NCBI GenBank assembly: GCA_025677825.1
Contig: JAIXMO010000150.1
Coordinates: forward strand, 1 to 11,254
DNA: 11,254 bases
Direction of reading: 5' to 3'
Source of the DNA: Helicostylum pulchrum
Taxonomy: Eukaryota; Mucoromycota; Mucoromycetes; Mucorales; Mucoraceae
Below the pieces are notes generated by a model, which worked only from the letters and a program-made list of their open reading frames with translations, was not told the origin of the DNA and made no database searches. Both the position numbers and the translations under genes were made by a program. Shown piece after piece: positions 1 through 5,910 of the stretch. The first letter of the stretch is position 1. The number at the start of each line of letters is the position of its first letter.

Positions 1-48
1 TTTTCCGCATTATTTAAATATTAAATCATTTACAGCTGGCATGTAGTG

Positions 49-202
49 TGGTAAATGGGAGTGTAGAATAAAGATATATATATAATAAAAGAGAGGGTCA
101 AGTATAAATACTGTGAGACTGGATTAAAGTGTTTTATTATATAAAAAGAGATCTCAGGATTATAAGAATCCTGTTCTAAGGTTGTATTTATACCATTTAC
201 CA
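49..202. repeat. 10-bp inverted repeat pair enclosing 134 bp
   Basis: TGGTAAATGG at 49-58 is the exact reverse complement of CCATTTACCA at 193-202. The matching does not extend convincingly outward, so it may be a remnant terminal repeat of a small element or a chance match in AT-rich DNA. Confidence 0.35.
155..173. repeat. Stem-loop, 7-bp perfect arms
   Basis: CAGGATT (155-161) and AATCCTG (167-173) form perfect arms around the 5-nt loop ATAAG. No T-run terminator or gene end is associated with it. Confidence 0.45.
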
Positions 203-207
203 AAGAG

Positions 208-246
208 GACACTAAGTATTTTTAGTAAGCTATATTTATTAGTGTC
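208..246. repeat. Stem-loop, 8-bp perfect arms
   Basis: GACACTAA (208-215) pairs exactly with TTAGTGTC (239-246) around a 23-nt AT-rich loop. With a one-base bulge the stem extends outward (AAAGA before, TCTTT after). Confidence 0.45.
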
Positions 247-251
247 TTTAC

Positions 252-274
252 ATTATATCATTTCATGATGTAAT
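252..274. repeat. Stem-loop, 10-bp arms with one mismatch
   Basis: ATTATATCAT (252-261) and ATGATGTAAT (265-274) are reverse complements at 9 of 10 positions around a 3-nt loop. It is the third consecutive hairpin in about 120 bp. Confidence 0.4.
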
Positions 275-448
275 TTATATGATAGACTTTTAGTTTATAT
301 TACTTAGCTTCATTTAATATACTAGTCTTTGACTATGATGTAAGTGTGTCTAGTTAATTTTAATAATTATATCCCAGATCACGACATGTAGTTGTATCAA
401 AAATACATTAATGCTATCTGAATATTTAAACCTTTCTCTATGTCATGA

Positions 449-456
449 TATAAATA
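449..456 (+). promoter_or_regulatory. TATA-like box upstream of the Tc1-like ORF
   Basis: TATAAATA lies about 70 nt before the ATG at 525, a reasonable position for a eukaryotic core promoter. In AT-rich DNA such a match is weak evidence. Confidence 0.3.
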
Positions 457-524
457 CCGCCAAAATTTTCGAAACTTCCCCTGTTACGATCACTCTCCAA
501 ACTTAACGGCTTTTTAAAAATACT

Positions 525-656
525 ATGCCTTATAAACTCAGCCAAAGTAAACGTGATGACTTCAAGTCTCTTATTTTGAATGGTGAGCCCACTGTCAACA
601 TTATAAAACGTACAGGAGTTTCAAAGTCACATGTAAACAGGATGAGATCAATATGA
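525..656 (+). pseudogene. Tc1-like transposase, N-terminal DNA-binding fragment
   Basis: A 43-codon ORF begins MPYKLSQSKRDDFKSL and contains GEPTVNIIKRTGVSKSHVNR, a typical N-terminal helix-turn-helix of Tc1-like transposases (compare the family pattern of G.S...IA...GVS.STV.R). In an intact protein this domain binds the terminal inverted repeats. The frame ends in TGA at 654-656, and that TGA belongs to the first base pairs of a 9-bp stem-loop that appears to start the inserted sequence. The stop is therefore best explained by the insertion rather than by a point mutation. The ATG at 525 is the natural start for this family, with the conserved motif beginning within a few residues. The fragment cannot be functional alone. 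Confidence 0.75.
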
Positions 657-676
657 TATTTAAAGAATAAATATCA
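654..676. repeat. Stem-loop at the left edge of the insert
   Basis: TGATATTTA (654-662) and TAAATATCA (668-676) are perfect 9-bp arms with a 5-nt loop. They lie exactly where Tc1 similarity is lost. Confidence 0.6.
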
Positions 677-796
677 AAAATAAAAAATTAAACAGAAAGA
701 TTATCAGACTTGAAATGATTGTTTTTTATTTAATGGAAATTATGGGTCCTTATATATACTTTTCAGAATATAAATAAGACATTGAAGGAACATTAA

Positions 797-868
797 TTGA
801 TGGTGGGAAAAAAAGTGAGTTGATGGTGAGGAAAATAAGTGAATATAATGTGGGAAAATATGAATGAA
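797..868 (+). repeat. Three degenerate tandem copies of a ~24-bp unit
   Basis: Units start at 797, 820 and 844. The first two share TTGATGGTG followed by G/A-rich sequence and AAGTGA; the third reads TATAATGTGGGAAAATATGA and is more diverged. The unit length drifts from 23 to 25 nt. Confidence 0.65.
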
Positions 869-892
869 TAAGCTTTGAAGACAAAGTGCTTC

Positions 893-1000
893 TTGTATCA
901 CTTTTTAGAAGAATAACTGTTTGTAGATTATTGTACCACTTCAGTACAATGAACTGTTTGTAGGTTATTGTATCACTTGAAGAAATAAACTGTTACACTA
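893..1000 (+). repeat. Tandem array of a ~37-bp unit
   Basis: AACTGTTTGTAG recurs at 915 and 952 (period 37), and AACTGTTACAC follows at 988 (period 36). Each full unit includes TTATTGTAYCACTT. A partial earlier unit, TTGTATCACTTTTTAGAAG, lies at about 893-912. The array contains about three copies and no ORF. Confidence 0.7.
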
Positions 1001-1035
1001 TATTTCTTCATTAAATTTATATAGTCGGTAAGAAG

Positions 1036-1122
1036 TATACAGATCCAAATACCAAATAGATAATATTATATTGTTATATAGCCTTTGTGTATAAAGGTAT
1101 ATCTAAATTATATATCTGTATA
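1036..1122. repeat. 9-bp inverted repeat enclosing a smaller hairpin
   Basis: TATACAGAT (1036-1044) is the exact reverse complement of ATCTGTATA (1114-1122). Inside it, CCTTT (1082-1086) can pair with AAAGG (1093-1097). It lies near the right end of the unidentified insert. Confidence 0.4.
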
Positions 1123-1164
1123 GTACGTGAATACAACAATCAAGCATTATTCCAAATAATATTC

Positions 1165-1732
1165 GACATCCCTGCCGGAAGACCCAGCATTGTGAAACAA
1201 TTTACTAAAACAGTTATACGTTTTGAAGCTTCGATCTGGTTCCTTACAGTCCGCTCGTGATGTTCATAAATACTTGTGTAGTGTTGGTTATTCAATTAGC
1301 TATAATGCACTCGAAAAATCATTAAAGACCTAGGTTTTAGGTGTCGATTTAAGTATTCAACTGCCGCCATTGATATAACGCATATGAAAAACGTTATAAA
1401 TAGGCAAAAGAACACCGTGACTGGACAGTAGAGGACTGGAAGAAGGTTGTGTTCTCAGATGAAACCAGCTAAACATCTGGGGATCGGATGGTGCCGAGTA
1501 TACGTACGTCTTGAAAGGTGCAAAACTTAGGCCGTTCAACTTCAAAAGTAAAAAACAGGGTGGTGGTGGATCTATAATGATTTGGGGTTGTATGACAGCA
1601 TTTGGACCAGGTTATGCATGTCGTTTACTTGAGAATTCTATGAATTCTGGCCTCTATCAACATGCTTTACGGAAGTCATACATCGATACATTGGGATACT
1701 ATGGTCTTACCCATAGTGATGTCGTATTTCAA
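1165..1732 (+). pseudogene. Tc1-like transposase, central and catalytic fragment (frameshifted, truncated)
   Basis: Pieces in three frames line up as one Tc1-like transposase: GRPSIVKQF (from 1177), RDVHKYLCSVGYSISYNAL (about 1256-1312), EHRDWTVEDWKKVVFSDET (from 1410), and an open 85-codon run from 1478 beginning WGSDGAEYTYVLKGAKLRPF. That run continues through IMIWGCMTAFGPGY and ends SDVVFQ. Family knowledge: the Asp of FSDET (GAT at 1458-1460) is the first catalytic Asp, and WGC/WGxM with a following G-rich stretch is characteristic. The second Asp (normally QDN just after VVFQ) and the last acidic residue are absent. There are at least three frameshifts plus in-frame stops (TGA near 1258, TAA at about 1470), so this copy is dead. 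Confidence 0.85.
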
Positions 1733-1768
1733 CTAGTGTTTTAAACGAAAAAGATCGGTTTGAATCAA

Positions 1769-1874
1769 TCAATTTTGACTGCTAAAACGGCCCGATATTT
1801 TTGTAAAATCGAATAGGTTATTCGATTTTGACTGTTTTATCGGTCCGTTATTTTTAAAAAATTGAATAGCTCAC
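1769..1874 (+). repeat. Two tandem 53-bp subterminal units at the left hAT end
   Basis: Units 1769-1821 and 1822-1874 agree at roughly three quarters of positions. Each starts TCRATTTTGACTG, has a CGGYCCG core followed by a T-run, and ends AAAATYGAATAG. The unit junction forms an inner palindrome, AAAATCGAAT (1805-1814) with ATTCGATTTT (1820-1829). It is flanked by AACGGCCCGAT and ATCGGTCCGTT, which are near-reverse complements, so the whole block is a long imperfect palindrome. Such subterminal motifs are where hAT transposases bind. Confidence 0.7.
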
Positions 1875-1880
1875 TCAATC

Positions 1881-2247
1881 TGGAATTTATTTATGTTTCA
1901 CATCAATAATCTAGGCTGAAACCTGTCGGGGCAGAAATCTATTGACATTGCGTCGGCATACCATTTCTTTCTCTGTCAATCGATAAAGACAGCATAAATT
2001 ATTAATAAAAGTTTTTATACTGAAAAAAATATTGAGTGTATCCTCAATAATTAAGATTCAATATGGACATTGTTGATTGTACACTGTATTTAAGAAATAT
2101 TACTTAGTGATAAAAGTTGGCTTTTCGGCGCAATGTTTACTGTTTATGTAATCCTTGCGTGTAAAGTTTATAAGATTAAATATTAATTAATTAATTGACA
2201 CTCTCTTTCAATTTCTAGTTAAAACTTTTTTTTTATAATATCTGAAA
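1881..2247 (+). other. hAT 5' leader region
   Basis: No coding sequence is apparent. The stretch contains a stem-loop, TATTGAG (2030-2036) with CTCAATA (2043-2049), and a TTAA-rich run at 2181-2196. A pyrimidine-rich CTCTCTTTCAATTTCTAG ends just before 2220 and resembles a 3' splice site, so a leader intron is possible. The ATG at 2248 follows a T-rich tract and has A at position -3. Confidence 0.5.
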
Positions 2248-5200
2248 ATGACCAATGACCATGATGTAGAGCCACCTTTTTCTATCCAAAGCATTATAAG
2301 TCGGGCATCATCATCTACATCGGTTGGAACAGTTTCAACTGCCACATCTCTCATTGCATCATTTGCTGGTCAATTATCACTCGAGGAACGTGTCGCAATT
2401 AAATCCCACAACAGCTCCAACCAACAGACCATAAGATCGGAACTAACAGGGGAAGAAGTTACAATACCCTGGTGTGGATCGATAAGAGATTATCTGATGT
2501 TTCCGTAGAAAGCAAAAAAAGACGATCGTGGGCATGGTGGAATGTATTTGGCTATGGGTTACGTGTCGGTAATCGTGTCTATTGTACCGTCAGACGTAAG
2601 CAAGGGGGATGTTTTCAAGACTATGCTAGCAATAAAATGGAGAGTACAAGTTTAATAAATCATTTAATATCAGATCACTTTGGGTTAACCCAATCCAGAC
2701 GTAAGCTTTTTTTAATTTTACCTCAGATGTTATGTCTAAAAAATTGTTTAAAATTAGATAATATTATTATGAAACTATTACTGTCTCAACAAGAACAAGA
2801 TCCTACCTATAAAACAAAATACCCAGGCGGTGAGAATGAGTACAATGAACAATTCTTCCAAAATTGCATAACAACAGAAAGTAAACTACATTTAGACAAA
2901 TACGAGCAAGAGCAAATGACATAAACAAAATGAATAAATTACCTTTTACCAGAGAATCATTTCTTGATCTATTTACTGATTTTGTTATCGCTAATAATCT
3001 ACCGATGGTATTTTCTTCGAACAATGTAATGTTAGAGCGATTACTCCAATTTTCTAACAGAAGCAATGCCAACGATGAAAAAACAATCTCATACAACTCC
3101 ATGCTCATTCCCTCAAGTAATACAAAGTTGAAAGAACTTATTATTGAAAAACACAAAAATCAAATGAAATTGGTTAAAGAAAAACTCAAACAACAAAAAT
3201 ATATCAATTTTACCACTGATCTCTGGAAAAGCGAAACAAGTAAGCAAAAGCACAGCTATAATTCAGTTTATTATTATTGATATTCTTTACGTTACAATAT
3301 AGATCAGTATTTCATGGGAATTACAGCTCATTTTATTGATCAAAAATGGGAACCTCAACAAATAACCATTGCTCTCAAACATATGAAAAATGCTTCTCAT
3401 GCAGGTATATGTACTTTCTAAATTTTTTGGGGTATAATACTTGCGCTTACATTTACATAAAAAAAAAGGTAACGATTTAGGTAAACTATTTATGGAAGTA
3501 TTAGAAGACTATGAAATCAAAAACAATTTGTTCTGTTTGACAACAGACAATGCCTCAAATAATGGAAAATTGGCCGATTATCTTGAAGACATGGCTGAAA
3601 GAGATTCCTCTTTTAAGTTCAAGAGAAACGAAAATTTAATCTCTTGTCTAGCGCATGTAATTAATATTGTATGTCATGATTTGATTGATAAAGGGTTGCA
3701 ATCCAGGGCTCCTATTGAAGATGCTGATATGGAAAATGTTATGAAAGATGTGAGTGATTGTTTTAAGAAGGTTTCAGATCGCATCTAAGAGACAAAGCTT
3801 TTAATTATTAGGTAGAGAGTGATTCTTCAAAAAAAGACAACCCTGTTGTTAAATTGAGAAAAGGATGTGGAAAAATACGCCTATCTTCTCAGTTGAATAG
3901 TATATTTCAAACAAACAAAAATACGCTCAACCTACCAGATCTCTCAATACTAATTGATTGTCAATCAAGATGGAATAGCACCAAAGTAATGATTGATAGA
4001 TTTTTGATTTTAAAAGAGGCTTACCGTTTAACAATAAACTCAGAAGATGAACTAAGAGAGGATTGTAGCTTGAATAATGCTCAGATAGAATACATCATTA
4101 ATATCCAAAAAATACTGACTAAATTTGAAAACATTACATCTTGGTTGTCAAGTCAACAGTAAGTTCTAAAGTGATGACCTCAAATTACTAACGGTTGTTT
4201 GAACATGTTATTAAACTCTACTCTAATAGATACACAACAATCAACAAGACTATTGTTCTATATAATGATCTCTTCACCAGACTAGAAAAGTTCCAGCAAA
4301 AAAACCCTTCGCTTTCTGCTGCTATTGATCTCTGTATCACTAAACTTTCCAAGTACTATAGCCCAACTGATCGGACAGACGTTTATGCTTGCGCAACCAT
4401 GGTCGATCCAAGTCTGAAATTTAGTTATTGGTATTTATATATTATCTTGTGCAAATATTATTGTAATGGCCAAACTTACTTATCGGTAACATTTTTTAGG
4501 AAGGAGCAAGAATGGGAGACTGACATCATCGAGGAGCAAATCTCCAGATGTGAAAAATCTTTTAGTTCATTTTTGGCTGATTACTACACGCATGAACTAC
4601 GTACCAGCGATAGCTCGGAAGCATTAGCTTTCAGAATTGAGGCAGGTAAGTCAACGCTTATTTTCCCATTAATTTTTAGTTCAAATGAATGTTAATGTTT
4701 TTACCAGGACCTTCAACAGCAAATGCTATTCCAGTAAATGATGCTTATAATTGTAATGATGATATTGATGACTACAATATCGATGATGATAGTGATGACG
4801 AAGATGATGACGACGATGATATGATCATTGGTATTTCGAGAAAAAGGCTAAGACAAAGCCAACAAAGGCAGAGGAAAGTTTTTTTGACTGGGAATAATAG
4901 CCAAAGTTCTATAATACGAAATTATGTGGAATCAAACGCAGAGTTATCAATCTATATTCAAACTGATCATACACAAATGTTTGGAAGAGAAGGACTAGCG
5001 GTTAATCGACAGCAAGAAGGTAATTTTTTTTTTAGTTTTTTTAATATTTACTAAATAAATTTACAGTAGACGGCGAGGATAATGAACAGGATGACGATGC
5101 CAACATCAAACTAGGGAAGTTATACGCGACTAAACCGCTAAAGTTTTGGAAACAGCACGAAAAACTTTTTCCGACGTTATCTTTATTTGCTAGAAAGTAT

Positions 5201-5353
5201 TTGTCTATTCCTGCCACAAGCGTACCATCTGAAAGACTGTTCTCGCAAGCTAAACATACAATAAATAACAAAAGAGCTCGATTAAAACCAGAAATGGCTG
5301 AAAAGATTGTATTGCTTTCTTGTTGGCAAAAAGAAGTTTTTGTGGAGAAGTAA
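2248..5353 (+). CDS. hAT transposase with BED zinc finger, multi-intron, N-terminal frame lesions
   Basis: This is a cut-and-paste DNA transposase of the hAT superfamily. Start ATG 2248 leads a Ser/Thr-rich N-terminus. A BED-type finger follows at about 2529-2680: aromatic SWAWW, Cys at 2583 and 2610, His at 2661 and 2676 in HLISDH. The RNase H-like core has Asp in FTTDLW (3218-3220), Asp in TTDNASNN (3546-3548), the C-x2-H motif CLAH (3645-3656) and DPSLKFSYW. The C-terminal dimerisation region has LSLFARKYLSIPATSVPSER; the Glu of SERLFS (5231-5233) is, by family knowledge, the third catalytic residue. Removing seven introns gives one frame of 669 codons from 2930 to TAA 5351-5353. Upstream, the frame changes twice: between about 2460 and 2508, and at about 2916-2930. 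This copy is therefore probably damaged at the N-terminus unless unrecognised introns explain the changes. An acidic run lies at about 4758-4820. Confidence 0.88.
2701..2757 (+). other. Possible additional 57-nt intron in the hAT transposase
   Basis: A good donor (GTAAGC at 2701) and an AG at 2756-2757 (AAAATTAG) bound 57 nt, a size like the other introns and divisible by three. Skipping it keeps the frame, and the part removed encodes an unusual hydrophobic stretch (KLFLILPQMLCL). The coding alternative cannot be excluded because the frame is open through it. Another acceptor, CCTCAG at 2721-2726, would leave only 26 nt. Confidence 0.35.
3240..3302 (+). other. hAT transposase intron, 63 nt
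   Basis: It runs from GTAAGC to ATATAG in phase 1. It removes an in-frame TGA (3278-3280) and joins WKSET to NQYFMGITAHFID, the expected order in hAT proteins. The length is divisible by three. Confidence 0.85.
3405..3468 (+). other. hAT transposase intron, 64 nt
   Basis: It runs from GTATAT to AAAG in phase 1. It joins MKNASHA to GNDLGKLFMEVLEDYEI across a Gly codon, restoring the segment before TTDNASNN. Confidence 0.85.
3771..3811 (+). other. hAT transposase intron, 41 nt
   Basis: It runs from GTTTCA to TTATTAG in phase 0. It removes the stop TAA at 3786-3788 and joins DCFKK to VESDSSKKDNPVVKLRKG. Confidence 0.8.
4159..4229 (+). other. hAT transposase intron, 71 nt, with TACTAAC branch point
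   Basis: It runs from GTAAGT to AATAG in phase 2, with a perfect TACTAAC at 4186-4192. It joins SWLSSQ to QYTTINKTIVLYNDLF, matching the hAT pattern of Y.T......LYN.L. Confidence 0.88.
4431..4499 (+). other. hAT transposase intron, 69 nt, in frame
   Basis: It runs from GTATTT to TTTTTTAG in phase 2. It has no internal stop and is divisible by three, so it is easily mistaken for coding sequence. The encoded YLYIILCKYY stretch is foreign to the family, whereas splicing joins LKFSYW to KEQEWETDIIEEQ. Confidence 0.8.
4646..4707 (+). other. hAT transposase intron, 62 nt
   Basis: It runs from GTAAGT to TTACCAG in phase 1. It joins AFRIEA to GPSTANAIPVNDAYN across a Gly codon. Confidence 0.85.
5020..5066 (+). 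other. hAT transposase intron, 47 nt
   Basis: It runs from GTAATT to TTTACAG in phase 1. It joins AVNRQQE to VDGEDNEQDDD and leads into the C-terminal dimerisation region. An earlier AG at 5033-5034 would give only 15 nt and is not credible. Confidence 0.85.
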
Positions 5354-5550
5354 AGTTTTCCCTTTCTTTTTATTTGTACATTATTTTTATAAAATAAACC
5401 AATTCATATGTTAACAGTGCGAAGTCAATAAACGTGGTACACCCATCCTTATAATTAAAAAACCGATTCCAGTGGTCTTGCAAATATAGGTTCCACTCTT
5501 TATAGATCCTTACCTTATATTCTTTATTAAAAAAGGAAAATAAACAATCA
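5354..5550. other. hAT 3' untranslated and internal end region
   Basis: This stretch has no ORF of note. It lies between the transposase stop and the right subterminal repeats and holds only the AATAAA signal and AT-rich sequence. Confidence 0.5.
5393..5398 (+). terminator. Probable hAT polyadenylation signal
   Basis: AATAAA lies 40 nt after the transposase stop in a T-rich 3' region, a normal position for a eukaryotic poly(A) signal. Confidence 0.5.
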
Positions 5551-5684
5551 GAATCGAATGCAGGTTTCCGTTTTTTATTCGGAGTAAGAAAAAACGGTTG
5601 AAAAATCGAATGCTCATTCGATTTTTGCTCCGTTTAACAAAAAAAACGGTCCGATTTAATATCGGAATTGAATACAGTTTCCCG
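5551..5684 (+). repeat. Right subterminal repeats and palindromes of the hAT element
   Basis: A near-perfect palindrome has arms AAAAATCGAATG (5601-5612) and CATTCGATTTTT (5615-5626) around 2 nt, flanked outward by AAACGG (5592-5597) and CCGTTT (5630-5635). Further motifs are CCGTTT at 5568-5573, AAACGG at 5644-5649, and a hairpin CCGAT..ATCGG at 5651-5665. A direct repeat also frames the block: GAATCGAATGCAGGTTTCCG (5551-5570) resembles GAATTGAATACAGTTTCCCG (5665-5684). The core palindrome matches the one at the left end (1805-1829), supporting a single element with both ends present. Confidence 0.7.
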
Positions 5685-5837
5685 TGTGGTATTTTACCAT
5701 AAATTAACGCAAGAGACTGTACCTTAAATAATTGAGGTTCTCACGTAACACCTCAATACCATTGTACTAATTAACATTTTAGCCATTTACTTGTACCACC
5801 TTAAACAACAGTCATGTTACCCTGGTTGTTCTTTGAC

Positions 5838-5846
5838 TATAAAAAG
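5838..5846 (+). promoter_or_regulatory. LTR TATA box
   Basis: TATAAAAAG lies in the middle of the probable LTR, about 150 nt before the gag-pol ATG. Transcription would be expected to start about 25-35 nt downstream, in or next to the stem-loop at 5857-5874. Confidence 0.55.
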
Positions 5847-5856
5847 AATATTAAGA

Positions 5857-5874
5857 GGAGCAACCTTTTGCTCC
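5857..5874 (+). repeat. LTR stem-loop, 7-bp perfect arms
   Basis: GGAGCAA (5857-5863) pairs exactly with TTGCTCC (5868-5874) around CCTT. It is unusually GC-rich for this window and sits where the RNA start is expected, so it could form a 5'-terminal hairpin in the genomic RNA. Confidence 0.55.
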
Positions 5875-5904
5875 CCCTCTTGTTTTTTAAAAGTAATTTT
5901 AATC

Positions 5905-5910
5905 AATAAA
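5905..5910 (+). terminator. LTR polyadenylation signal candidate
   Basis: AATAAA lies about 60 nt downstream of the TATA box. In the 3' LTR copy it would direct the 3' end of the genomic RNA. Confidence 0.45.

Larger units (their letters stand above)
1..524. other. AT-rich intergenic stretch with clustered stem-loops
   Basis: I see no coding sequence here on either strand; the short reverse-strand frame at 30-212 has low-complexity composition and no recognisable motif. The stretch holds three successive stem-loops (155-173, 208-246, 252-274) and a 10-bp inverted repeat (TGGTAAATGG at 49-58 with CCATTTACCA at 193-202). This is compatible with remains of a small non-autonomous element. The right part (about 440-524) lies immediately upstream of the Tc1-like ORF and is probably its leader. 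The left end of the Tc1-like element, with its terminal inverted repeat, should fall in this interval, but I cannot place it because the right copy is not in the window. Confidence 0.6.
654..1160. mobile_element. Unidentified ~500-bp insert splitting the Tc1-like gene
   Basis: This stretch has no coding potential and separates the two Tc1 blocks. It begins with a stem-loop (654-676), carries three degenerate copies of a ~24-bp unit (797-868), a second array of a ~37-bp unit (about 893-1000), and a 9-bp inverted repeat at 1036-1122. It could be a solo LTR, a non-autonomous DNA element or a SINE-like insertion. Both borders are approximate. ATCAA occurs at both edges (646-651 region and about 1140-1144) and could be a 5-bp target duplication, but the match is short. 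I do not recognise the family. Confidence 0.55.
525..1732 (+). mobile_element. Tc1-like transposon relic, internally interrupted and 3'-truncated
   Basis: Two blocks of Tc1/mariner-superfamily transposase similarity lie in the same order and strand: the N-terminal helix-turn-helix at 525-653 and the central to catalytic part at about 1165-1732. An unrelated insert of about 500 bp separates them. The second block ends at the codons for VVFQ, just where Tc1 transposases continue into the QDN motif with the second catalytic Asp; from 1733-1734 the sequence becomes the hAT end. No terminal inverted repeat could be identified. The missing 3' part is predicted to lie to the right of the window, beyond the nested elements. 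Confidence 0.8.
1734..5684 (+). mobile_element. hAT-superfamily DNA transposon, right end apparently disrupted
   Basis: The element is defined by its transposase (2248-5353) and by matching subterminal repeats on both sides (1769-1874 and 5551-5684). The left boundary is set by the sharp loss of Tc1 similarity after 1732. The next bases, TAGTG at 1734, fit the YARNG start known for hAT terminal inverted repeats. With an 8-bp duplication, as usual for hAT, the left target copy would be ATTTCAAC (1726-1733). No convincing partner terminal repeat is present on the right. There the subterminal repeats run up to the apparent LTR start at 5685, which suggests that the chromovirus interrupted this end. 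Confidence 0.7.

Noticed and set aside
797..1000. CRISPR-like array
   Set aside because: Repeats are degenerate and directly adjacent without unique spacers, and the context is a eukaryotic transposon.
2701..2726. A 26-nt miniature intron
   Set aside because: Its signals look good, but splicing it leads to a stop after about ten codons, and the size is far below the other introns.
2885..2952. An intron ending at TTTTACCAG (2952) to explain the frame change near 2916
   Set aside because: Joining from donors at 2830 or 2881 gives the wrong phase for the downstream frame and would remove part of the plausible coding sequence.
3278..3280. In-frame TGA read as a nonsense mutation in the hAT transposase
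   Set aside because: It lies inside a well-formed 63-nt GT..AG intron whose removal joins conserved hAT segments in frame.
5689..5696. GTATTTTA as the right-hand target duplication of the hAT element (compare GTATTTCA at 1724-1731)
   Set aside because: It has one mismatch, the DNA before it shows no terminal inverted repeat matching the left end, and it falls inside the better-supported LTR.
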